A stretch of 64,000 nucleotides of DNA. Origin: Candidatus Wallbacteria bacterium (GTDB lineage: Bacteria; Muiribacteriota; UBA6191; JACPRK01). The position numbers and the translations under genes are program-made. The notes under the pieces were generated by a model that saw only the letters and a list, made by a program, of their open reading frames with translations, did no database searches and had not been told where the DNA came from. Location of the stretch: NCBI GenBank assembly GCA_016190005.1, contig JACPRK010000127.1, positions 61,310 through 125,309 of the forward strand. The letters are read 5' to 3'. Shown in pieces: positions 23,484-31,361 of the stretch; the first letter of the stretch is position 1; each line of letters opens with the position of its first letter.

Positions 23484-24665
23484 GTGAAGGGATGGATTCT
23501 ACTCAACGGCAACATCGTGCTCGACGTCGACTTCGTCTACCGGCACGCCGGCCGCATCCTCGAGAGCCACCACGTCGACCGCGACGTCCGCGACTCGCGA
23601 AAGGTGCTGCTCATCACGGCCGGCTGGCGGCGCGGCGAGTTCGACGAGGCCCACCTGAAGCGCGCGTTCTCCGAGATCGGCGTCCCCAGCCGCTTCGAGC
23701 GCGGCTTCGACCAGAACCTCCAAAACCTGGCCGTCTACCACGAGTTCGACCGCTTCAAGGAAGCCGAGCCCGAGATCTACCGCCAGTACCACGAGAAGCA
23801 ACAGGTCATCCAGGAGACCAAGGAGTTCTACCGTCTCAAGAACAACGAGTTCCTCCGCATCCTGCGCCGCCAGCTCGAGTACGTCCGGCGGATGTACCCG
23901 GGCGTCACTCTGGCCCAGCTCCTGGCCTACGACGTGGAGCACCACCAGGCCGGCCTGCGCGAGCTCACCGAGACCGAGCTGCTCTTCCACTACTGCTGCC
24001 AGGAAGCCCAGGACACGATGAAATCGATCGTCACCAACGACGCCCGGATGATCGCCATCTGCACGGAGATCGAGCGCTACTTCCGGAGCCGCTCGATGGT
24101 CGACGAGTGCCCCCGCTTCATCCAGATCCGCGACGTGCTCCGCCAGCGCATCCTCTCGGCCAATTCCATTTTCCTCTTCGGCGGCAACGTCGCCGTCCTG
24201 CAGAACCGACTGCAGTTCTTCCGGCTCCGCGACGTCTTTCACGAGGCCCTCTGGCGCGGCACCAACTTCTACTCGGTCTCGGCTGGCTCCATGGTGCTCG
24301 CCGACAAGATCATCGTCTTCGACGACTTCTGGGGCGACGGCCACCAGCGACCGCGCAAGGAGTTCGAGTTCTTCGACAACGGCGTCGGGCTCGTCACTCG
24401 CGTGGCGCTCTTCCCGCACTGCCAGGACCGCATCCAGACCGACGACGCCGACAACCTGTCCTACCTGGCCCACCGATTCTCTTCAGGCCCGTGCGTAGGA
24501 CTGAACCAGGAATCCTTCCTCCTGGCGGAGACCTGTCGCGACGAGGCGTCCGGCCGCGTCTACGAGCAGTTCGTCTCGGCCGGCACCGCCGACGGCGTCT
24601 ACGTCTTCGACCGCAGCGGCGCCAAGCGCTGCTACACCCGCGGCGAGGTCGTCCCCGTCGGGTGA
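23484..24665 (+). CDS. Peptidase S51-like protein (cyanophycinase/peptidase E fold) with helical insert
   Basis: The 393-residue protein has the S51 core in two blocks. Block 1 (about residues 40-75) has the KVLLITAGWRRGE strand-turn. Block 2 (about 230-345) has IFLFGGNVAVL, the nucleophile elbow YSVSAGSM with Ser266, and GLVTRVALFPHCQDR carrying a candidate catalytic His. Between them lie about 130 helical, charged residues (about 85-210) not found in ordinary 230-300 residue S51 enzymes. GTG at 23484 follows AGGAGG. S51 enzymes hydrolyse Asp-linked peptides or cyanophycin; this insertion makes the substrate uncertain. It is divergent from the SPFH operon; the 169-base gap must hold both promoters, which I could not define. 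Confidence 0.8.
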   Translation: MKGWILLNGNIVLDVDFVYRHAGRILESHHVDRDVRDSRKVLLITAGWRRGEFDEAHLKRAFSEIGVPSRFERGFDQNLQNLAVYHEFDRFKEAEPEIYRQYHEKQQVIQETKEFYRLKNNEFLRILRRQLEYVRRMYPGVTLAQLLAYDVEHHQAGLRELTETELLFHYCCQEAQDTMKSIVTNDARMIAICTEIERYFRSRSMVDECPRFIQIRDVLRQRILSANSIFLFGGNVAVLQNRLQFFRLRDVFHEALWRGTNFYSVSAGSMVLADKIIVFDDFWGDGHQRPRKEFEFFDNGVGLVTRVALFPHCQDRIQTDDADNLSYLAHRFSSGPCVGLNQESFLLAETCRDEASGRVYEQFVSAGTADGVYVFDRSGAKRCYTRGEVVPVG

Positions 24666-24770
24666 CGCGATAGGACGACCCTTGGCCAGGCCAACCGTGA
24701 TGGCGCCGCGACTGGATGGGGCCTTGGCAGGCGTGCTCGCGGCCGGCCGGCGACTGGTGAAGAAGCGCGC

Positions 24771-25712
24771 CTACGGCACCAGACAAGGGGCCGCCGGGTC
24801 GTGCGTGGCGAAGAGCTCGCGAGCGCGTGACTGGGAGCAGCTGCCGTAGCTGTAGCGGCAGCCGAGGATGCAGGTGTCGTAGACGCCGATGTCGACCTCC
24901 TCGCTGCACTCGCAGCCAGAGCGGCCGGGGCGAGTCTTGAGCCAGCGATGCGCTGCGAGCTGCGGGTAGACGCGCACGATCCAGCTCCAGGCGTTGCAGC
25001 CCGTGGCGGGACAGCCGCTGGCTGCGGCCTCGTCCGGAAGACAGCAGAGCGTGAACGGGATGCCGGCCGGCTCGGCGACGGCGCGAAGACGGGCGATCAA
25101 GTCGAGGCGCTGACCGAGAGTCGTTTCAGTCATTGGGTCGGAGAACTCCGCTTGGTAGGCCCGCAGGTCCGGCAGGACGCGGCGCGCGTACGGCGAGACG
25201 AAGTTGACGGCCACCCGATCGACGTGGCCGGCGAGGCGCTCGACCAGGCGGGTGAAGGTCGAAAGATGTTCGCCGAGGCCGTGACGGCTGGAGAGAAAGA
25301 CGGGGTCGTAGCGCCAGAGGACGGCGCCGGGCGGCAGCCGGCGGCACAGCTCGAGCAAGGCCCTCACCGCCCGGTCAGCCGTCGGAACGTTCGGCTCGAC
25401 CTCGGTGCCTCCGAGACCCGAGATGGTCACGTTCCAGACAACGGGATAGCCGGCGGCCAGCACCTTCTCCAGGACCGGGAAAAAGGGGCGCGGCCACTTG
25501 GTCCAGAAGTCGAAGTGCGTCACGTCGGCCGGCAGCAGGCTGCGCCTCACTCGGCGCGGCGGTCCGGCCGGGATGTACTCGGCGAACCCGGCGTCGAGCC
25601 GGTGGGCGAACCACGCGCCGAACAACGCCGGGATGTCCGTTCTCCGGCTCGCGCTGACGCCGACGGCAGTTCGCGCCAGGTTGGCGGCGGACCAGAGACC
25701 ATCAGCCAGCAT
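24771..25712 (-). CDS. DUF1848 family protein
   Basis: The 313-residue product matches DUF1848: the N-terminal SASRRTDIPALFG motif, the TISGLGGTEVEPNVP segment, PGAVLWRYDPVFLS and a Cys-rich C-terminus (CECSEEVDIGVYDTC then GCRYSYGSC) with six cysteines in the last 50 residues, suggesting an iron-sulfur or zinc site. The biochemical role is not established in my knowledge. ATG at 25712 follows GAGGT at six bases and is preferred to an in-frame codon 60 bases upstream. It starts 58 bases downstream of a decayed nucleotidyltransferase on the same strand and converges with the S51-like gene; the 105 bases between them show nothing of note. Confidence 0.85.
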   Translation of the reverse strand: MLADGLWSAANLARTAVGVSASRRTDIPALFGAWFAHRLDAGFAEYIPAGPPRRVRRSLLPADVTHFDFWTKWPRPFFPVLEKVLAAGYPVVWNVTISGLGGTEVEPNVPTADRAVRALLELCRRLPPGAVLWRYDPVFLSSRHGLGEHLSTFTRLVERLAGHVDRVAVNFVSPYARRVLPDLRAYQAEFSDPMTETTLGQRLDLIARLRAVAEPAGIPFTLCCLPDEAAASGCPATGCNAWSWIVRVYPQLAAHRWLKTRPGRSGCECSEEVDIGVYDTCILGCRYSYGSCSQSRARELFATHDPAAPCLVP

Positions 25713-25770
25713 TACAGACCTCGCCGCGTCGTCGAGGGCGTCGGCGGGCGGGCGGCCAACACCTCTCGGC

Positions 25771-26048
25771 ATCCCCGAGAGTCGTGGTGCGGGTGAAGTT
25801 CAGTCCGCGCTGGATGGTTCGTTTGTCCCACTTGAATGGCAGACCCGCGGAGGCCCCGCGTAAGTACGGATTCACAGGTTGCAGCGCCCGTTCCAGACGC
25901 CGGAGGCTCTCCGGCGAGCGACGATAGACGACGTCGATATCCTGCGTGAGGCTCGCCGATCCGTGAAGACTGGCCGCCACACCTCCGACGACAATGAACC
26001 CCACTGCGGCGTCAACCGCAGGCGAAGAGCGCTCAGGAGGAAATCCAT
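25771..26048 (-). pseudogene. Nucleotidyltransferase remnant
   Basis: The frame starting at ATG 26048 (MDFLLSALRL) is knocked out of register near 26018; the next frame reads VGFIVVGGVAASLHGSA and TQDIDVVYRR, the GG...S/A plus D-x-D signature of minimal nucleotidyltransferases of the MNT/AbiEii-like sort, and continues to NFTRTTTLGD, where the family normally goes on with IDLLGE. After that the frame turns into an Arg/Pro-rich run. So the gene has one frameshift near its 5' end and has lost its 3' part. The small ORF just upstream looks like its usual partner. Confidence 0.75.
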
Positions 26049-26068
26049 CAGGGCGGTGGTTTGAGCGC

Positions 26069-26227
26069 CTAGGCCATTCGAGCGGCCTTCCAGAAGTCGT
26101 ACATTGCCTGCAGGCGGCGCAGCCGGTCGGCCGGCGTGCGGCGCGGGTTCTCCCGCAACAAAATTCGGTCGACGCCGGCCTTGTAGGCCTCGATGACGGG
26201 GGCCTTCTCCAGTTCGTCCTTCTCCAT
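26069..26227 (-). CDS. Small protein paired with nucleotidyltransferase (52 aa)
   Basis: This 52-residue ORF starts with ATG at 26227 and reads MEKDELEKAPVIEAYKAGVD, then ILLRENPRRTPADRLRRLQ. The VIEAYKxxVDRxLLRENxR...eRLxxLxAL pattern is one I recognise from short proteins encoded immediately before nucleotidyltransferase genes, as an apparent two-gene unit. Here the nucleotidyltransferase start is 20 bases downstream, but that gene is broken, so this may be an orphan half of the unit. A toxin-antitoxin-like role is an inference. No signal peptide or membrane segment is present. Confidence 0.6.
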   Translation of the reverse strand: MEKDELEKAPVIEAYKAGVDRILLRENPRRTPADRLRRLQAMYDFWKAARMA

Positions 26228-26337
26228 TCTCGCGGTTCCGACAGCTGGAGTCTATGGCTCACGCGTTCACCCGTACATCCGGGGCAACACGGGACGGCGC
26301 CGGACGGCAGCCGGCCAGACAGCCCGAGCTCGAGCCC

Positions 26338-29300
26338 CTACCGCGGAAGGTCGGCGCGCTCCATCCTCTCGAGCGTCCGCTCCAGCAGCGGCAGCCCGAC
26401 GCCCACGAACCGGCACCCAGGGTGCTCGCTGGGCGCAGTGACGGTGCCGTCCTGCCAACCGCGGGCCGCGGCGGCGATCTCCCCCGCGGCGCGCTGGGCC
26501 TCGCGCGCGCCGGCCGTGTCCCCGGCAGCAGCGGCTCGCAGAGCGCGGCCGACGTGCAGGAAACCCTCCATCACTCGGATCACGGAATCGTGACCCTCGT
26601 GGATGAGCTCGCGCGCGGCCTCGAGATCGCGCCGGGCGCGATCGGGCTCCCCCGCAATCCCCAGGGCCGCCGATCGGCCGGCCAGCGTCAGCGCCAGCAT
26701 GTTGAGGTCGCCGGCCTCCCGGGCGGCCCCTTCGCCCTCCTGGAGCACGGCCAGCGCGCCCCGCGCATCTCCCGACTCGATGCGCACCAGCCCGATGACA
26801 TAGAGCGCGTGCGCAATCGCCCACTTCAGCCCGTAGCGCCGCGCGCGCGAGAGCGTCCGGACCACGTCCTCTAGCGCCAGCGCCCCCTCGCCTCTCATCA
26901 CGCCAACCGAGGCCAGCTGGCACTGCACCATCGCCTCGAACCGGAAGTGTCCCAGCCGGATGAGTATCGCCAGGGCACGCTCGTGCAGCCGCCGGGCCTC
27001 GTCGAAGCAGTTCAGGAGCAACTTCGCGCCCCCTAGGTTGTTCAGGGCGAACGCATGCTCCAGCGACTCCGGGCGGTCCACCGTCAGTTCGAGCTGCCTC
27101 TCGAAGAGGGGAACGCACCGCGCACCGTCGCACTGCCGGTACCAGACATGCCCCAGGTTCCCGATGATGCGCGCCTCGACGTACGGGTCCCCGCTAACGC
27201 GCGCACGCTCCAGCGCCCGGTCCAGAAGCTCGGCCGCCTGCTTCCCCCGGCTCAGCATCATGTCGCAGCTCGCCAGGTCCTTGAGCACCAGCGCCTCCAG
27301 CCGCGCGTCCCCGGCCAACTTCGCCTGCCCGAGCGCCCGCTCCAGATGCCGGGCCGCCGCCTCGTGGTCCCCGGCCAGCCACTCGGAGACCCCGATCACT
27401 TCCAGCATCCGCGTCACCAGGGCCGGTGACCCCACCGCGCTCGCAAGCGACTCCCCGCGCGCCGCCAGCGCCTTCATCTCGTCGAGCGGCCGCCGCGTGT
27501 ACGCCTGGCAGCAGAGCGCCACGATCAGCTCGAGCTTCTGCTCCGCCGGAAGCGTGGGCGCGTCCAGCGCCGCCGTCAGGTTGTCGCGCTCGGCCTCCAC
27601 TGCCGCCGAGTCGATGCGGTCGTCGTCTAGGAAAGAGCCCGTGAACCGCTCCGCCGCGAGCCGCGCGTAGTACCGCCCGTGCCGCTCTCGCGCCGCGCCG
27701 GCACCGCCGGACTCTTCGAGTTTTTGCGCTGCAAATGCCTGAATCGAGACCAGCAGATGATACCGCGCGCCCCGCTCCCCCATCGTCACCTGCACCATCG
27801 ACCGATCCACCAGCCCCTGCACGAGGTCCAGCGTCTGGCCGCCCCCTGCCGCCTCCCCGACTTCCAGGACAGCCTCCGCCGCATCCAGCGTGCATCCCCG
27901 GAACACCGAAAGCTGCGCCAGCGCCGCCCGCTCCCGCTCCGAAAGCAGGTTCCAGGACCAATCGATCGCCCCCCGCAACGTCGCCTGCCTGGGCTCGACG
28001 TCCCGCCGCGTGCTCGCCAGCAGCCCGAATCGCCGCGAAAGCTGCTCCTCCACCTGCTCCAGCGAGAGGATTCCCGCCCGGCCTGCTGCCAGCTCCAGCG
28101 CCAGCGGGATGCAGTCCACGCTCCGCGTAATCCGCTCGACCACGGGCCTCTCGCGCAACTCCAGAGACAGCTGGCTCCGCGCGGCCGCCGCACGCTGCAT
28201 GAAAAGTGTCACCGCATCGTCCAACTCCAACGGCTCCAGCCTGTACGTCGCCTCCCCGGACAGCCCCAGCGGCTCCCGGGACGTCACCAGCAGCTGCACC
28301 TGAGGCGCCAGAGCTCGCCACCGGCCAACGGTCTCCACCGCATGCCGCGCCACCTGCTCGAAGTTATCCAGGATCACCAGACACCCCTCGCGGCCCGCAA
28401 GCTCATTGCCGACCGCTTCCACCAGCGCCTGCGTCGTCCCTAGCTGGCCAAAGCAGGCCGAGAGAGCTCCCGCCGCCAGCTCCGCAATCTCGGAGACGCT
28501 CGTGGCACGCGTCAGGTCGCAGAAGACAACCTCCCCCCCGCGCTCCCGTCCGGGCTCCGAGTAGCGAAGCCCTAGCTCCACGGCCAGGCGCGTCTTCCCA
28601 ATGCCACCGGGCCCGAGCACCGTCACCAGCCGCTCGCCTCGCCCCAGCAGCGCCTCCAGGGCCGCAAGCTCCCGCTCACGGCCCAGACACGCCCCGGCCG
28701 GCACCGGCAGCGTCCGCTTGCGCGGCGCCTGCGCCCGCACCGGCGGAAACTTCCGCCCGCTCAACTGCTCGGGCAGCACCTCGTGCAACGTCTCCGGCTG
28801 CGCCAGCCCCTTCAGATGGTAGACCCCCAGCTCCCGCAACCGCGCGCCCGCCACTCTCGCTCCCAGCAGCGAGCGGACCGCCCCACTCACCAGCACTTGC
28901 CCCCCGTGCGCGGCCCCCGAGAGCCTCGCCGCCCGGTTCACCACCGGTCCGAAGTAGTCCATCCGGCCCGTGGTCGGGTCCGGCACGCAATCCGGCTCAC
29001 CCATGTGCGCCCCCATCCGCACCCGCAGCCCCCGGAACACCGTCGCTCCCGCGGCTCCCACCTCCGCAGCCTCCGCCTGGGACAGCAGCTCCCTCGGCCA
29101 CGGCGCCTCCATCAACTGCCGCTGCGCCTCCAGACACCAGGCCACGGCCGCCCCGGGTGACCCGAACGCGACCATGAAGGCGTCGCCCTCGGTCTTCACT
29201 TCGTAGCCGCGCCGCCGCCGGATCGACTCGCGCATCAACCGGTTGTGCAGCGCGATCCCCTCGCGCATCGCTCCCGGCTGCGCCTCCCAGAGCGCAGTCG

Positions 29301-29373
29301 AGCCCTCCACGTCGGTGAAGACCAACGTCACGCAACCCACCGGCGCGTTCGCCGCCTTCAGCCTCGAAGCCAT
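26338..29373 (-). CDS. Adenylate/guanylate cyclase-STAND ATPase-TPR regulator
   Basis: The 1011-residue protein fuses three modules. Residues 15-200 are a class III nucleotide cyclase domain with metal-binding Asp21 (FTDVEGST) and Asp64 (KTEGDAFM), purine-specifying Lys60 and YFGPVVNRAARL. Residues about 245-520 are a STAND/NB-ARC-like ATPase with Walker A GPGGIGKTRLA near 257, CLVILDNFEQ (Walker B) and VTSREPLGL. Residues about 560-1000 are TPR repeats (LNNLGGAKLLLNCFDEARRLHERAL and similar). This resembles the many bacterial cyclase-ATPase-TPR proteins thought to sense signals and release cNMP. The active-site residues look intact. ATG at 29373. It sits 56 bases downstream of pepA on the same strand, perhaps its own unit. 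The signal is unknown. Confidence 0.9.
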   Translation of the reverse strand: MASRLKAANAPVGCVTLVFTDVEGSTALWEAQPGAMREGIALHNRLMRESIRRRRGYEVKTEGDAFMVAFGSPGAAVAWCLEAQRQLMEAPWPRELLSQAEAAEVGAAGATVFRGLRVRMGAHMGEPDCVPDPTTGRMDYFGPVVNRAARLSGAAHGGQVLVSGAVRSLLGARVAGARLRELGVYHLKGLAQPETLHEVLPEQLSGRKFPPVRAQAPRKRTLPVPAGACLGRERELAALEALLGRGERLVTVLGPGGIGKTRLAVELGLRYSEPGRERGGEVVFCDLTRATSVSEIAELAAGALSACFGQLGTTQALVEAVGNELAGREGCLVILDNFEQVARHAVETVGRWRALAPQVQLLVTSREPLGLSGEATYRLEPLELDDAVTLFMQRAAAARSQLSLELRERPVVERITRSVDCIPLALELAAGRAGILSLEQVEEQLSRRFGLLASTRRDVEPRQATLRGAIDWSWNLLSERERAALAQLSVFRGCTLDAAEAVLEVGEAAGGGQTLDLVQGLVDRSMVQVTMGERGARYHLLVSIQAFAAQKLEESGGAGAARERHGRYYARLAAERFTGSFLDDDRIDSAAVEAERDNLTAALDAPTLPAEQKLELIVALCCQAYTRRPLDEMKALAARGESLASAVGSPALVTRMLEVIGVSEWLAGDHEAAARHLERALGQAKLAGDARLEALVLKDLASCDMMLSRGKQAAELLDRALERARVSGDPYVEARIIGNLGHVWYRQCDGARCVPLFERQLELTVDRPESLEHAFALNNLGGAKLLLNCFDEARRLHERALAILIRLGHFRFEAMVQCQLASVGVMRGEGALALEDVVRTLSRARRYGLKWAIAHALYVIGLVRIESGDARGALAVLQEGEGAAREAGDLNMLALTLAGRSAALGIAGEPDRARRDLEAARELIHEGHDSVIRVMEGFLHVGRALRAAAAGDTAGAREAQRAAGEIAAAARGWQDGTVTAPSEHPGCRFVGVGLPLLERTLERMERADLPR

Positions 29374-29429
29374 GGAAGGCCCACTCTACCAAAGACGCCG
29401 CCACGCCCGGCGCCAGCGCCACCCAACCG

Positions 29430-31061
29430 TCAGCCGCGCTTGCTCGGGGCCTTCCGCTTGGCCGCGACCGGCGCCGCGCCAGCCCATCGCATCAGCTCCC
29501 GCATCTTCTTGGAGGAGCCGCTCGACTCGCGCGAGACCTTCAGGGCCAGTCCTGCCAGCGTCCGGACCCCGAATCCCGTGGGCCCGCGCTGCGGAAGGTA
29601 CGGCTTGTGGAGGTACATCGTCGAGTCTTCATCAGACCAGGCCGTGCCGGCGATGTCCAGGTGCGCCCACGGGCGGCCGTCCACGAACGTCTCCAGGAAC
29701 TTGCCCGCCGTGATGGCGCCCGCGTAGCGTGGGCCGGAGTTGCAGATGTCGGCGATGCTGCTGCGCATGTGGACCTGGTACTCCTCGTAGAGCGGCAGCT
29801 CCCAGAAGCGCTCCGAGTAGTGCTCACCCACGTCGCGGATGGCGCCGACCAGCCATGGGTTCGTCCCCATCAACCCGGCCACCGAGGTGCCCAGCGCCAC
29901 CAGACACGCGCCGGTCAGCGTGGCCACGTCGACCACCATGTCGGGGTCCTGCTCGCAGGCGTACGCAAGCCCGTCGGCCAGGAGCATCCGCCCCTCGGCG
30001 TCCGTGTTCGTCACCTCGACGTAGCTGCCGTTGTACATCCGGATGACATCGGAGGGGCGATAGGCGTTGCCGTCGGGCATGTTCTCCGCCGTCGTGATGA
30101 TGGCGCGAAGCTCCACCGGCAACTCCAGGCTCGCCACCGCGCGCACGGTCTGCATGACCACCGCCGCGCCGGCCATGTCGTACTTCATGTGGTGCATGCG
30201 CTCCGAGGGCTTGATCGAGATGCCACCGGTATCGAACGTGATCCCCTTGCCCACGAGCGTCAACCTGGGCAGCCCGGTCCGCTTGGCGGGGCGGTAGAGC
30301 AGGTCCGCCAGATAGCAGGGCCGGCGCGAGCCCGACCCCACGGCCAGGATTCCGCCCATCCCGCGGGCAGCGAGCTCCTTGGGCCCCAGCACCTTCAGCG
30401 CGAGACCGTGGTCGTCCGACACCTTGCGGGCCGCGGCCACGATCTCGTCGGGCCCGAGCAGGTTGGCCGGTTCGAAGGCGAGCTCGCGCGCCCGGATGGT
30501 GGCCAGCGCGAAGGCGCTGGCGCGCGCTGCAGCCTCGCGGGCCGGCGCCACTTCGCGCGCGGCGCCCACGACCAGCTTCAGCTGCCGGAACGGCCGGATC
30601 GAATCCGCCTTCTTCTTGTACCGCTTGAACTTGTGCAGACCCAGGAGCGCCCCTTCGATGGCGGCCTCGGCCACCTCCTCGCCCGAGAGCTGAGGGACCG
30701 TGGCAGTGGCCAGCAGCATGCGGTCGACGCCGATCTTGCGGAGCGTGCGGACGGCCTTGGCGACGATGGTTCGCATGTCGTCGATCCGGAACTTCGCGGA
30801 GTTGCCGCAGCCCATCACGAGGACGTGGCGGTACGGCGCTCCGTCCCGCGCGTGCAGGATCGTGAACTCCTTCAGCGAGCCGCTGACCTCCCCGCTTTTG
30901 CGCAGTCCGGCCAGGTCGATGCCGGCCGCAGCGGCAATCTTGCGAGCCGCCGCGTCATCAGCGCCATCCTCCTGGAAAGCCGGGAGCATGACTGCCGGGT
31001 ACTTGATCTTGGCGGCATCCGCCGACTCCACCGCGAATTCGAAGTCCGTTCCGTTCCACAC
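29430..31061 (-). CDS. pepA: Leucyl aminopeptidase (M17)
   Basis: M17 aminopeptidases are hexameric two-metal enzymes that remove N-terminal residues from peptides in the cytosol. The 543-residue protein carries the family signature NTDAEGRMLLADGL (Asp, Glu and catalytic Arg) and the upstream metal-binding part GKGITFDTGGISIKP with Lys and Asp and YDMAGAA with Asp. The N-terminal macro-like domain (residues 1-190) is present. The final 40 residues (APVAAKRKAPSKRG) form a basic tail. GTG is used as start, with AAAGGACG before it. The gene is typical in length. The 300 bases upstream hold no gene. Confidence 0.95.
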   Translation of the reverse strand: MWNGTDFEFAVESADAAKIKYPAVMLPAFQEDGADDAAARKIAAAAGIDLAGLRKSGEVSGSLKEFTILHARDGAPYRHVLVMGCGNSAKFRIDDMRTIVAKAVRTLRKIGVDRMLLATATVPQLSGEEVAEAAIEGALLGLHKFKRYKKKADSIRPFRQLKLVVGAAREVAPAREAAARASAFALATIRARELAFEPANLLGPDEIVAAARKVSDDHGLALKVLGPKELAARGMGGILAVGSGSRRPCYLADLLYRPAKRTGLPRLTLVGKGITFDTGGISIKPSERMHHMKYDMAGAAVVMQTVRAVASLELPVELRAIITTAENMPDGNAYRPSDVIRMYNGSYVEVTNTDAEGRMLLADGLAYACEQDPDMVVDVATLTGACLVALGTSVAGLMGTNPWLVGAIRDVGEHYSERFWELPLYEEYQVHMRSSIADICNSGPRYAGAITAGKFLETFVDGRPWAHLDIAGTAWSDEDSTMYLHKPYLPQRGPTGFGVRTLAGLALKVSRESSGSSKKMRELMRWAGAAPVAAKRKAPSKRG

Positions 31062-31361
31062 GATGATCGTCCTTTGATCGAGCGAGTGGGCTTCCCCTGC
31101 GCCGGAGGGTCTCCTACCTGGAGACGCACGGGTCCCGACGCTGAGACCGGGGCAAGCCCCCTAGTCCTGGATGCCGCCGTCGCGCGGAGTCGCTCGCGTG
31201 AGCCAGCGTCGCGCCGAGACGGCATCGCCTCGTTTCGACCGCTGCAAAGGTAACACATTTGGCCCCGGGAGGCACCTGAGAAAGTGGCCGGGCGGCAACT
31301 TCCTGCGCCCCGGACCCTTGGCGGGCGCGGCAGGCGTCTTGCACGCGCGCCCGGGTAGCGC
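31062..31361. other. Intergenic stretch without gene
   Basis: This 300-base gap lies between the minus-strand prolyl oligopeptidase (upstream in transcription) and pepA. It contains a small perfect hairpin, GTCTCC-TACCT-GGAGAC, near 31109-31125, and a more AT-rich patch near 31250 (GGTAACACATTTGG) that could be part of a pepA promoter. I see no repeat family, RNA gene or ORF with coding character in it. Confidence 0.5.
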
